The translations under genes were made by a program, and so were the position numbers. The notes below the pieces were generated by a model. The model ran no database searches and had not been told where the DNA came from. It was given only the letters and a program-made list of their open reading frames with translations. Positions 48,983-57,306 of a stretch of DNA of 64,000 bases are shown piece by piece. This stretch comes from Vreelandella populi. Its GTDB lineage: Bacteria; Pseudomonadota; Gammaproteobacteria; Pseudomonadales; Halomonadaceae. Position 1 is the first letter of the stretch; each line of letters begins with the position of its first letter. Where the stretch lies: contig NZ_RZHE01000007.1 of the NCBI RefSeq assembly GCF_003989825.1, positions 124,001-188,000 on the forward strand, written 5' to 3'.

Positions 48983-49212
48983 GACATCGACTCCAGCGGG
49001 TTCCATCTGACACGTACATGCTCGGCAGTATCATCAATCGTGATGAGCGTAACGTTTTCGACAGTGCCAAGCTCGCTCAGCATGCGTGCCCAGGCGTCCG
49101 CGCTGTCTTCTGGCTGGCGTTGGATCTCAGCGCAATTTTCAGACTGCGCTCGCGGGCTACCGATTTTACGTTGCACCCGTTGGATTAGCTGTTGATACGA
49201 TTTTTCTGACAT
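48979..49212 (-). CDS. DUF1654 protein, first gene of SOS operon
   Basis: 77 residues. SYQQLIQRVQRKIGSPRAQ and DSADAWARMLSELGTVENVT fit the DUF1654 family known mainly from pseudomonads. It overlaps umuD by 4 bases and lies directly after the LexA box, so it is induced with the polymerase. Its role in SOS is unknown. Confidence 0.8.
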   Translation of the reverse strand: MSEKSYQQLIQRVQRKIGSPRAQSENCAEIQRQPEDSADAWARMLSELGTVENVTLITIDDTAEHVRVRWNPLESMS

Positions 49213-49229
49213 AAGCGCCTCCCTATAAG

Positions 49230-49245
49230 CTGGTTAGATATACAG
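49230..49245 (-). promoter_or_regulatory. LexA box of the umuDC operon
   Basis: CTGGTTAGATATACAG on the plus strand; on the minus strand it starts TACTGTATAT with flanks included, keeping CTG-N10-CAG. It lies 18 bases before the first start codon. Confidence 0.75.
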
Positions 49246-49421
49246 TATTATGGGCGGAGTATAGTCAGATGTAGCTAGATAAATCTAGGGCGTGGTCGCA
49301 CACTGCATGTAAACAATGTGCTTTGTGTGAGCATGGTAAAGCGGTAAGGGTCTGATTTATCGTAAAAGACTTGCGCAGAGAGGCGGCTGAACATTATCGA
49401 AGTTGATTAAACCCCGCCTGG

Positions 49422-50300
49422 TCAGCGACAGATCGACTGGCAAGGCACGCCATTATTATTGCCATCCAAGCGACCATTCCCGCACTGAAGAAGATGGAAC
49501 ATTGCTTCTTCACATGAACTCATCTGACCGCAGTTCTTGCGCTCGTCACAGCTGAACTCAGTCATCGGCTCTGAAAAGATGCTTTCAGTAAGCTGCTCGG
49601 GCCCTGGCGGCAGCTCTTCATCGCTGACATACGGGTTGCCATTGCCTTGAATAGCGGCGATGCGGCGGTTACGTTCAAGCTCCCATTCATCCACTGGATC
49701 CATGCGATTCCAAGCTTCAAAGAGTTGCTGTTGCTGCCTGCTGATCTGGATGCCATATGTATCCCGCATGTACCAGTAGATACGGGCAATGTCGCCTACC
49801 CGGTGTGGCGGAGGCTGAAAGCTGCGTTCTTGAAACGATACGGCTACTTGGCAAGCTCCGTATTCGTGCACGGGATCATTCACCATAGCGAACCGCATAT
49901 TGGACCTATCGCCATTCACTTCGCCGATGGCCGGCACCAGATTGTGCAAGTCGGCCTCAGCCATCCGAAAGACTGGATCGTTTCGACGGCAGTTATCCCG
50001 ACCGCCCTCCTGCCAGCATTGAAGCTGCCGGCCGAAGTCATAGGCCGGCATTACGTGCTCCCATTCTATTCTGTTCGCCCTCGCCGGCTGCTTGCGTATC
50101 TCGTAGCCGCAGCTCTCAAGGTCTGGCCCACTCTCAAAATCAAACGTACAGCCACAGTAAAACGATTCATTTTTATCGTAGTAGATCTGCTGTTCAGCTA
50201 TTCGTTTGGCGGCAGCAAAAGAGGGAGGAGGAGAAGCATCCACAGCGAAGCTTACCGAGAGCAGCAAGCACGCCGCAGCATTGAAAAACATCTTTATCAT
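49422..50300 (-). CDS. Secreted endonuclease I with Excalibur tail
   Basis: 292 residues from the ATG at 50300. Signal peptide over residues 1-22, endonuclease I domain (RIEWEHVMPAYDFGRQLQC with catalytic His, ADLHNLVPAIGEVNGDRSN, paired Cys), then a C-terminal Excalibur-like calcium-binding domain (CDERKNCGQMSSCEEAMFHL, GNNNGVPCQSIC). It should degrade DNA in the periplasm or outside. Within the prophage right end it could be a conversion gene that blocks DNA entry. AT- and codon pattern not clearly different from neighbours. Confidence 0.88.
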   Translation of the reverse strand: MIKMFFNAAACLLLSVSFAVDASPPPSFAAAKRIAEQQIYYDKNESFYCGCTFDFESGPDLESCGYEIRKQPARANRIEWEHVMPAYDFGRQLQCWQEGGRDNCRRNDPVFRMAEADLHNLVPAIGEVNGDRSNMRFAMVNDPVHEYGACQVAVSFQERSFQPPPHRVGDIARIYWYMRDTYGIQISRQQQQLFEAWNRMDPVDEWELERNRRIAAIQGNGNPYVSDEELPPGPEQLTESIFSEPMTEFSCDERKNCGQMSSCEEAMFHLLQCGNGRLDGNNNGVPCQSICR

Positions 50301-50362
50301 CAACTAAAAACTTCCCTGTCTCTTGTCGATATTTTAGAGCGCATTAACCGCGCAGGCTGCGG

Positions 50363-50563
50363 CTATAAACCGAGAAGCCACTCTTTATCCTCATCGCTCG
50401 CTACGTAATAAGAAAAGCCAGTGGCCATATCTTGAAAGTGCCCGGCCGAATCGAGGCTTAACGCATCGCCGGTGGAAAGATAGAACTGTGGCGTAAGAGA
50501 GTCTTCAACGACCACGTAATCGTCATTTCCCGCCGAATCTTTCACAGCTATTGATCGTGACAT
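50363..50563 (-). CDS. Small hypothetical protein near the attachment site
   Basis: 66 residues, acidic, ATG with GGAGG 7 bases upstream. Beta-like (DYVVVEDSLTPQFYLSTGDA). Not recognised. Confidence 0.62.
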   Translation of the reverse strand: MSRSIAVKDSAGNDDYVVVEDSLTPQFYLSTGDALSLDSAGHFQDMATGFSYYVASDEDKEWLLGL

Positions 50564-50621
50564 GACCAGCCTCCTGGCATTAGCATTTTCTATCTATACA
50601 GGATCCAGCTTACGAGCCGCT

Positions 50622-50852
50622 TCATTTATATAACTTGTCAGCAATCTTCCCAAGCCCATGTTGATCGACATCGACAACAGCGTCGATCATGGCAAGGTAA
50701 GCATACATTGCCACATCAGCAGAACTCGCGCGATCACCATATTCTTCTAATAGCTGATTTACAGCTGCTACCCCTGCGGACATTTGTGCGTGCGTTACGT
50801 CATTAGGGACAAGCTTCCAGCCAGGCTTGCGGTCATACTCCAGATCATTCAT
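50622..50852 (-). CDS. Small hypothetical protein near the attachment site
   Basis: 76 residues from the ATG at 50852 (GAGGAGAGGG upstream). Helical, with ending AIDAVVDVDQHGLGKIADKL. The last gene before the tRNA; not recognised and not similar to an excisionase. Confidence 0.62.
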   Translation of the reverse strand: MNDLEYDRKPGWKLVPNDVTHAQMSAGVAAVNQLLEEYGDRASSADVAMYAYLAMIDAVVDVDQHGLGKIADKLYK

Positions 50853-51022
50853 CACCCTCTCCTCTCAATCTCATCGGCTATGGCTAGCATAGCGTGTAAG
50901 ACTGCGTGGTCATAAGCGGCAAAATGGTTAGACTTTAGTCTATTGTTTGCAGGTCTAGCACGGATAGTATAACGGCGGGCGTTCCCCTCGTTATATTTTC
51001 AGGGGATTTTCTGGCGGGAAAC

Positions 51023-51054
51023 AAAAAAGGGAACCAGCTAAATAGCTGATTCCC
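51023..51054 (-). terminator. tRNA-Ser terminator
   Basis: GGGAA-CAGCTA/TAGCTG-TTCCC stem followed by six T on the minus strand, 9 bases after the tRNA end. Confidence 0.88.
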
Positions 51055-51062
51055 TAATGTTT

Positions 51063-51110
51063 TGGCGGAGGGACAGGGATTCGAACCCTGGGTAGGTTAT
51101 TCACCTACGC
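51063..51110. other. Probable right attachment site at tRNA-Ser 3' end
   Basis: The prophage lies on the 3' side of the intact tRNA, the side phages replace when they integrate into tRNA genes. The crossover should be within the T arm to anticodon part; the matching left copy is outside the window, so the core cannot be measured here. Confidence 0.55.
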
Positions 51111-51153
51111 CGGTTTTCAAGACCGGTGCATTCAACCGCTCTGCCATCCCTCC
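51063..51153 (-). tRNA. tRNA-Ser(UGA)
   Basis: Read on the minus strand: acceptor stem GGAGGGA/TCCCTCC, discriminator G and encoded CCA, D arm GGCAGAGCGGTTGAATGC, anticodon loop CTTGAAA with anticodon TGA, long class II variable arm GTAGGTGAATAACCTAC, T arm GGGTTCGAATCCC. Complete and functional-looking, 91 bases with CCA. Confidence 0.97.
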
Positions 51154-51211
51154 GGCTTATGGGTGCGTATATTACCAACATCTCTTTGGAAGTCAACACC
51201 TTCTAGCTAAA

Positions 51212-52918
51212 TTAGTATAACCGTAAGCCTACACGGGTGATCGTGCCTTTCTCCATTTCACTGACGACCCAGTGGATACCGTGCCAATCCACATCATCAC
51301 CCACTACCGGGTGACCGCCTACGCGAAGCGCTACAAACTCGGCAAGGGTCATGTCCTGCTCACCTGCGCTTAGCGTTAAACCATATGCCTGGGCCACGTC
51401 TTTCATCTGTGCGCCGCCTTCGAGCGTAAACGTACCAAAGAAGGCCCGCTCCTGTTTGAGCTTGGCATCTCCATTGAACAGACGGTTCAGCGCATACAAA
51501 TCTTCTGTACGGCCAATGACGCAAATCACATCGCCCATCTTTAAACGAGTACTGCCCTTAGGATGGAGCATGGCATGGTTACGAAACAGAGCTGAAATCA
51601 GCGCGCCGGATGGAAAACGAAGCAGGCGAATGGGTACGTCTTCCAGATCACGGTTTTCAACCACGTACACAAACATCTCAAAATCGTTATCCGGAAGGAT
51701 ACCCAGCGGTCCCCGGCGATTGGGCGTTGTACCGACAGGCACTTCAACCTTTAACCAGCGGGCCATCAACGTCAGCGAACCGCCCTGAATCAATAGCGAC
51801 ATCAGCACAACGGCAAAAGCCACGTTGAAATAGAGCGAAGCATTCTCGACGCCCCCGATAACCGGGAAAATGGCCAACACAATTGGCACCGCCCCTCTCA
51901 AGCCTACCCAGGCAATAAAGAAGGTTTCTCGCCAGCGGAATTTGAAAAATGGTTTGATGGTAACCAGTACGGCAAGCGGACGGGCAACAAAAATAAGCGC
52001 CAGCGCAACTAATGCCGATGGCAGCGCCACTTCCCAAAGCTGGCTGGGCGTTACCAAGAGCCCCAGCACCAGGAACAGACCAATCTGGCTTAGCCATGCC
52101 AAGCCATCGTGAACAGGAAGAATAAAGTTCAGGTGACGGCCTGGCTGGTTACCGATCATTACTCCGGTCAGGTAAATAGCCAGAAAACCGCTGCCGCCCA
52201 GCACGCTGGTCAACCCAAAGACACTAAAGCCCAGTGCAAGCGCCAGCATGGCGTAAAGGCCAGGGGCCAGATCAAGCCAGCGCAACAGCTTGGCACTTAG
52301 CCAGCCACCGCCAACCCCTACCAGTACGCCGATGCCAAACTGCGAAATAAAGAACGCCAGGGTTTCTAACGGCCCACCGATATCGCCAACCAGAAACTCC
52401 ACGAGCATCAAGGTAAGAAAGATAGCCATCGGGTCGTTGGTGCCTGACTCGATCTCAAGCGTCGCGCCTACCCGCTCATTGAGATTGACACCCCGGCCGC
52501 TCAGCATGGAGAAAACGGCGGCAGCATCTGTAGAGCCCACGATTGCCCCTACCAACAGCCCCTGCACCAGAGTTAAGTTGAATATCCACATGGCAATCAA
52601 GCCAACGATCGCGCTGGTAATAAACACCCCGAGCGTTGCCAGCGAAAGCGCTGGCTTGAAACCTACTCGAAAGGTTTTGAGACGCGTGCGCAACCCGCCA
52701 TCAAGCAAAATCATGGCAAGGGCTAGATGGCCTATGGTGAAAGCCATCGAATAATCGTCAAACACCACGCCCAACACGCCTTCTTCACCGGCAAGCATTC
52801 CCAACCCCAGGAAGATAAGCAGCAGTGGAACACCCATGAGTGAGGAAAGGCGGCTCGCTAATATGCTAAGCGCCATTAGGGAACCGCCTACTAAAAAGAA
52901 GGTATAGATCGCGTCCAT
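51212..52918 (-). CDS. cvrA: K+/H+ antiporter, CvrA/NhaP2 type
   Basis: 568 residues. About 12 membrane segments of the CPA1 Na+/H+ exchanger family in the first 400 residues ([35 protein letters not shown], the conserved ND pair), then a TrkA-C domain ([19 protein letters not shown]) and a CorC/HlyC-like end. Exchanges K+ or Na+ for protons at the inner membrane, relevant to salt tolerance. Housekeeping gene outside the prophage. Confidence 0.9.
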   Translation of the reverse strand: MDAIYTFFLVGGSLMALSILASRLSSLMGVPLLLIFLGLGMLAGEEGVLGVVFDDYSMAFTIGHLALAMILLDGGLRTRLKTFRVGFKPALSLATLGVFITSAIVGLIAMWIFNLTLVQGLLVGAIVGSTDAAAVFSMLSGRGVNLNERVGATLEIESGTNDPMAIFLTLMLVEFLVGDIGGPLETLAFFISQFGIGVLVGVGGGWLSAKLLRWLDLAPGLYAMLALALGFSVFGLTSVLGGSGFLAIYLTGVMIGNQPGRHLNFILPVHDGLAWLSQIGLFLVLGLLVTPSQLWEVALPSALVALALIFVARPLAVLVTIKPFFKFRWRETFFIAWVGLRGAVPIVLAIFPVIGGVENASLYFNVAFAVVLMSLLIQGGSLTLMARWLKVEVPVGTTPNRRGPLGILPDNDFEMFVYVVENRDLEDVPIRLLRFPSGALISALFRNHAMLHPKGSTRLKMGDVICVIGRTEDLYALNRLFNGDAKLKQERAFFGTFTLEGGAQMKDVAQAYGLTLSAGEQDMTLAEFVALRVGGHPVVGDDVDWHGIHWVVSEMEKGTITRVGLRLY

Positions 52919-53069
52919 GTCTCTCCATCTCTACATCAATGCCGCACTATTATTACACGCCACCGGTGAATTTACTGCGCTAACTCTAAAGGCTTGCTTG
53001 CCAAAGGGCTGGTCATGGGCCAATTGACACAGCTAAACTCCGCCGTCTCGATATCAGGAGTTAATCATT

Positions 53070-54200
53070 ATGTTGCGTTGCCTTTCGCTTGTTGGGCAGT
53101 TACGTTTTCTCATATCCATATGCTGTATATTTTTTTTATATTCATCGGCTTACGCCGAAGAAGCCGTGTCGTCCTCAGTTGAAACTCCGCTGTCGCTTGA
53201 AAGTGACGTGGTGCTTCCTGAAACGTTTTGGCCAACTACTGACAATGAAGAGGCTGATGAAGTGCCTTCGGCCGCCCTTGTATTACCGCCGCCGCTTGAG
53301 CCACCGCCGTTAAAACACGTCTCCTTGATGCTGGATTGGTATTTAAGCCCTCAGCATACGGCGTTAATCGTGGCTGAAGAACGCGGCCTGTTTACCGCTC
53401 AAGGGCTTGAGGTGGAGCTGCAAACGCCGGCCGACCCTTCGGTTGCAATTAAACTCTTAGCCGCAGGGGAAGTGGATCTAGCCTTGACACGTCAGCCGTT
53501 GCTTCATCTGTTCGCCCATGAAGGCGTGCCCGTAACGCGCATCGCCACTCTGGTTGAAACGCCGCTAACCGCTGTTATCGTGAAAGGCGAAGCGCAGACT
53601 GAAAACGCCGCGCACTTGGCAGGCCTGCACTACGGTTACTCCACCCGTGAAGGGGTTGACCTGTTAGTGCCTGAGCTGGTACCGCGCTCCGTCAGGCAGA
53701 CCGACGGTTTTCTTGTGCCACAAAGCGTTCATTTCAACGCGGCTAGCGCCATGGATGAGGGAAGCATTGATGCCGTTGCCGATGGCTTTTACCATTTTCT
53801 TCCCCAGCAGTTATCAGCGCTTGGTATTACGACACATACAGTACGCTATAGCGATTTAGGCGTGCCGCGCCATGATGGGTTAGTGGTTGTCGCCAACAGC
53901 AATTCCTTGGCAAAGCATGCCGATACGTGGACGCGCTTTCTAAACGCGATAGAAGAAGCCAACGACTGGATAGTGGAAAACCCTGAGGCAACCTGGCAGT
54001 TGGTAATCGATACCCACCCCATACTGGATAATCCAACCAATGCAACAGCCTGGCCGGACATATTACGCCGCATGGCGCTTAGGCCAGCAGCGCTGGACTC
54101 CAGGCGTTATGCAAGCTTTGAAACTTATCTACTCCAAGAGGGCCTAATTGACGAAGTATTACCGGTATCACGCTTGGCCGTTGATCCTTTTGCGCTTTGA
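53070..54200 (+). CDS. NMT1/THI5-type ABC substrate-binding protein
   Basis: 376 residues. Hydrophobic signal segment at about 10-28, a Glu/Pro-rich linker, then a periplasmic binding fold starting LMLDWYLSPQHTALIVAEER and continuing GLFTAQGLEVELQTP, the pattern of thiamine-precursor (ThiY/THI5-like) binding proteins. No permease or ATPase gene is adjacent. AGGAG precedes the ATG. Ligand not determinable. Confidence 0.82.
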   Translation: MLRCLSLVGQLRFLISICCIFFLYSSAYAEEAVSSSVETPLSLESDVVLPETFWPTTDNEEADEVPSAALVLPPPLEPPPLKHVSLMLDWYLSPQHTALIVAEERGLFTAQGLEVELQTPADPSVAIKLLAAGEVDLALTRQPLLHLFAHEGVPVTRIATLVETPLTAVIVKGEAQTENAAHLAGLHYGYSTREGVDLLVPELVPRSVRQTDGFLVPQSVHFNAASAMDEGSIDAVADGFYHFLPQQLSALGITTHTVRYSDLGVPRHDGLVVVANSNSLAKHADTWTRFLNAIEEANDWIVENPEATWQLVIDTHPILDNPTNATAWPDILRRMALRPAALDSRRYASFETYLLQEGLIDEVLPVSRLAVDPFAL

Positions 54201-54239
54201 TTTTATCCCCTTAAGTTTCACCCTTGACCTTGGAGTGTC

Positions 54240-55634
54240 ATGACCGCCCCGCTCATCTTTATTGACTTGGAAACAACGGGTACCCGCGCCACACGGGACC
54301 GCATTACCGAGATTGCGGCGCTAAAAATTATCGATGGTCAGCCGGTTGATGCCTGGTCCAGCTTGATCAACCCAGGTATTCGCGTGCCTGTCAATATCAG
54401 CCAGCTGACCGGCATTGATGACGATATGCTGGCTGATGCCCCTCACTTTGAAGACATCGCCGAGTCGCTGCGTGAATGGCTTGGCGATGGCCATACGTTG
54501 GTCGCTCATAATGCACGTTTTGATTACAGCTTCCTGCGTAATGCTTTCAAGCGCGAGGGCCATGATTACCGGGCTCCTATTATCTGTACGCTGCGCTTAT
54601 CACGTCGATTGGCCCCGCAAGAGCCGCAGCATAATTTAAAAGCGCTCCTTGCACGCCATGCTATCGAAAGAACCCGCGCCCATCGTGCAGAGGATGATGT
54701 TAAGGCGTTATGGGCGTTATGGAAAACGTGGCAGGTTCGTTACAGCGACGAGGTCTGGAGCAGCGCGCTGGCGGAGGAATTGCGTTATCGTACATTGCCT
54801 GCCCACCTGGATAGCCGTCAGCTGAAGGATTTACCCGAATCGCCCGGCGTCTATTTTTTTTATGGGTATAACCGACTGCCGCTGTATGTCGGTAAAAGCG
54901 TCAATTTACGCCGCCGGGTGCTTAGCCATTTTCAGCGCGATTACCAGGATAATAAGGCGATGCGGCTAGCCCAGCAGATTCATCATATCGAATGGGAAGA
55001 AACAGCAGGCGATCTGGGCGCCCAACTGCGTGAAGCCCAGCTGGTCAAAACGCTAATGCCGATCATGAACCGCCAGTTACGCAAGCAACGCAAACTCACC
55101 ACCTGGCACTGGCCGAGCCACGCGGACCAGCCGGCTCTGATCAGTGGGGATGTGCTTACCAAGCCTTATGATGGGGCTCTATACGGGCTTTTCCGAAGCG
55201 CCAAGGATGCCAAAGACGCGCTGCGTACTATCGCCGAAGAGCACAAGCTCTGCCCACAGGTATTAGGGCTTACCAAAGGTAAAGGGCGTTGCTTCGCCAG
55301 TCAGCTGGGAAAATGTGTGGGTGCTTGTCAGGGTAAGGAAACCCTCCCTGGCCACACTCAACGTGCTCAGGAAGCGCTAGCCCAGCTGCAGATCAAGGCG
55401 TGGCCGTGGCCGGGGCGAATTATCATCCAGGAAGGCCCAACGGCGAGTGGGAAACGTGCCTGGCATGTGGTCGATCACTGGTGCTATTTGGGCAGCGCCG
55501 AAACGCTTAAAAAAGCTCAACGTCTTACCCAGGCCAGTCTTCCGGCGTTTGATGTGGACAGCTACCGTATCCTGAACCGCTTTCTACGTACGCCGGAGCA
55601 GCATGGCCTTAGTGTGAAAGCACTAGAGCGCTGA
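54240..55634 (+). CDS. DEDDh exonuclease fused to GIY-YIG nuclease
   Basis: 464 residues. Residues 1-170 are a DnaQ-like exonuclease with D9/E11 (FIDLETTGT), LVAHNARFDYSFLR and HRAEDD. Residues about 198-275 form a UvrC/Cho-type GIY-YIG domain (SPGVYFFYGYNRLPLYVGKS, VNLRRRVLSHF). The end has Cys residues (GRCFASQLGKCVGACQ) typical of Cho-like proteins. Probably acts in DNA repair; the fusion links end processing with incision. Confidence 0.88.
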   Translation: MTAPLIFIDLETTGTRATRDRITEIAALKIIDGQPVDAWSSLINPGIRVPVNISQLTGIDDDMLADAPHFEDIAESLREWLGDGHTLVAHNARFDYSFLRNAFKREGHDYRAPIICTLRLSRRLAPQEPQHNLKALLARHAIERTRAHRAEDDVKALWALWKTWQVRYSDEVWSSALAEELRYRTLPAHLDSRQLKDLPESPGVYFFYGYNRLPLYVGKSVNLRRRVLSHFQRDYQDNKAMRLAQQIHHIEWEETAGDLGAQLREAQLVKTLMPIMNRQLRKQRKLTTWHWPSHADQPALISGDVLTKPYDGALYGLFRSAKDAKDALRTIAEEHKLCPQVLGLTKGKGRCFASQLGKCVGACQGKETLPGHTQRAQEALAQLQIKAWPWPGRIIIQEGPTASGKRAWHVVDHWCYLGSAETLKKAQRLTQASLPAFDVDSYRILNRFLRTPEQHGLSVKALER

Positions 55635-55645
55635 ACAAAACGCCC

Positions 55646-56452
55646 TTAACTATCGTAATGCTGGATAAAAGCATCGACAGCCTGCTGAAACGCTTCAGGC
55701 TGTTCAGCATGCAACCAGTGGCCCGCTTGTTTGAGCGTTACGATACGCGCCTTGGGTAGAATGTCGCGTAAAGTGGGCAGCATATCATCCGTCACATAGT
55801 GAGATTCCGACCCGCGAAGAACCAGCGTGGGGCCTTCAAACGGCGTATCCCCCGCGGGCAGACCAATAATATCGCTATAGCCGCGCTGTATCTCATCCAA
55901 TCCCACTCGAAGCCCTAATACGTTATCGTCGGTACGCACTAGGTTAGTGGCCAAAAACAGTCGCGTTGCACGTGAATCCACATGCTCAGCCAACAGATCA
56001 TCGGCTTCGCGGCGATTTTTAGGCTGCCCTTCCCTCGCCCGTTCAAGCGCTGCAAAGACGTCATCATGCCCATGTTGATAGACCACCGGGGCAATATCAC
56101 CTACCAGCAGTGAAACCACCCGTTCAGGTGCCAGTCTTGCAAGGCTAATGGCTACCTTTCCGCCCATGGAGTGCCCCAGCACATGCGCCTGGGTAATGGA
56201 AAGCTTATCCATCAGGGCCAGCACATCCTGGCTCATGGTGGCGTAGCGCATGTCTTCGCTATGCGGCGAGCGGCCATGGTTACGTAAATCAACGGCAATA
56301 ACCCGCCTTGAGCGCTGCCAGACCTTCAAGTGGGAACGCCAGTTGTCTGCGCTCCCCATCAGGCCATGGATCACCACTAGCGGCGTGGCGTCCTTATCTG
56401 CCTCACTGGCCATATCCAGAAAGTGCAGGTCTACGGTGGCAGCGTCAGTCAT
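55646..56452 (-). CDS. ybfF: Alpha/beta hydrolase, YbfF-like esterase
   Basis: 268 residues. VIHGLMGSADNWR oxyanion loop, nucleophile Ser95 in GHSMGGK, VDLRNHGRSPHS and a C-terminal GHWLHAEQP with the catalytic His. Matches YbfF acyl-CoA/carboxyl esterases in length and motifs. Cytoplasmic; the natural substrate is uncertain. Confidence 0.87.
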   Translation of the reverse strand: MTDAATVDLHFLDMASEADKDATPLVVIHGLMGSADNWRSHLKVWQRSRRVIAVDLRNHGRSPHSEDMRYATMSQDVLALMDKLSITQAHVLGHSMGGKVAISLARLAPERVVSLLVGDIAPVVYQHGHDDVFAALERAREGQPKNRREADDLLAEHVDSRATRLFLATNLVRTDDNVLGLRVGLDEIQRGYSDIIGLPAGDTPFEGPTLVLRGSESHYVTDDMLPTLRDILPKARIVTLKQAGHWLHAEQPEAFQQAVDAFIQHYDS

Positions 56453-56504
56453 GTCAATTCCCTAGGCGGTTTAAACCAAACGATTCAATTAGCATGTCGT
56501 GGCG

Positions 56505-57173
56505 TTAAGCAGTGCGCGGCGCAAGATCGGCGTGACCGGTCCAGACCATCAGACGGCGGGTCAACCAAGCCAGCAGCAAACCATACAAAGGTAGAAAGAA
56601 CAGCAGGCTAATGGCGAGCTTTATTGCATAATCAACCGCGGCAATCTCCATCCAGTGAGCCGCCATAAACGGATCGGGGCTATTGTAAAAGGCGGTTGCG
56701 AAGAACGCATAGGTGTCAGCCAGGTTGCCCAGTACGGTTGAGCACACCGGTGCTACCCACCAGGCGAGCCGGCGCAGCCGATCAAAAACCTGCACATCCA
56801 ACAGCTGGCCGATGACATAGGCCAGAAAGCTTGCCAACGCAATACGCGCCACAAACAGATTCCACTCACCCAGTGCCTCTATCCCCGCAAAGCTGCCCCG
56901 GGGAAATACAACGGATACCACGTAAGAGACAATCAAGGCGGGCAGCATGACGCGCAGGATAATTGCTCGTGCAGGCCCTTTACCGAAAAGACGGACCGTC
57001 AGGTCGGTTGCCAGAAAGATAAACGGAAAACTGAACGCCCCCCAGGTGGTATGAAACCCGAGTAGCGTAAACGGTAGCTGAACAAGGTAGTTACTGGCGG
57101 CAATAATGCCGATATGAAACGCCACCATCAACATCAGGCAGCGGCGGTACTGAGAATCGCTTAATGCAAACAT
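56505..57173 (-). CDS. yhhQ: Queuosine precursor transporter YhhQ
   Basis: 222 residues with about six membrane segments and the VUT_1/YhhQ pattern (ASNYLVQLPFTLLGFHTTWG, FPFIFLATDLTVRLFGK). Imports 7-cyano-7-deazaguanine or preQ1 for queuosine synthesis. A preQ1-I-like aptamer covers its ribosome site, which supports both the function and ligand-dependent repression. Confidence 0.92.
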   Translation of the reverse strand: MFALSDSQYRRCLMLMVAFHIGIIAASNYLVQLPFTLLGFHTTWGAFSFPFIFLATDLTVRLFGKGPARAIILRVMLPALIVSYVVSVVFPRGSFAGIEALGEWNLFVARIALASFLAYVIGQLLDVQVFDRLRRLAWWVAPVCSTVLGNLADTYAFFATAFYNSPDPFMAAHWMEIAAVDYAIKLAISLLFFLPLYGLLLAWLTRRLMVWTGHADLAPRTA

Positions 57174-57182
57174 GCAGGAAGA

Positions 57183-57218
57183 CCTTTTTTACAAGCCAAG
57201 AGGGGTTAGGGAACCCTC
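57183..57218 (-). promoter_or_regulatory. Probable preQ1-I riboswitch
   Basis: Minus strand: P1 GAGGG (57218-57214) pairs with CCCTC (57204-57200); the loop ends TAAC before CCC as in the Thermoanaerobacter preQ1-I aptamer; an A-rich tail TTGTAAAAAAGG (57194-57183) includes the Shine-Dalgarno AAGG, which can pair with CCT in the loop as the pseudoknot. The start codon is 9 bases on. Ligand binding would hide the ribosome site. Confidence 0.78.
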
Positions 57219-57249
57219 GTAAGAAAGCGCGTAGCGCTGTTGGCCGCGC

Positions 57250-57277
57250 ATTATACGCTTTCTTAACCGCAATTGAA
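57250..57277 (-). promoter_or_regulatory. Promoter of yhhQ
   Basis: TTCAAT (57277-57272), 16-base spacer and TATAAT (57255-57250) on the minus strand, about 30 bases before the riboswitch. Confidence 0.65.
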
Positions 57278-57306
57278 GCCGCCTGACGACTTACTGCATT
57301 AAGGGC

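Larger units (their letters stand above)
1..51063. mobile_element. Lambda-like siphovirus prophage (left end outside window)
   Basis: The block contains, in phage order, left early genes, immunity region, replication, lysis, terminase, head, tail and a conversion region, with very few gaps and chains of ATGA overlaps. It stops at the 3' end of tRNA-Ser, a usual site for tyrosine integrases. No integrase, excisionase or second tRNA fragment is visible, so the left end lies before position 1. All key morphogenesis genes look intact. The exact right boundary is inferred to fall inside or just 3' of the tRNA. Confidence 0.93.

Noticed and set aside
50622..50852. Excisionase or integrase fragment near the attachment site
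   Set aside because: No HTH and no catalytic Arg/Tyr motifs; the integrase must be outside the window.
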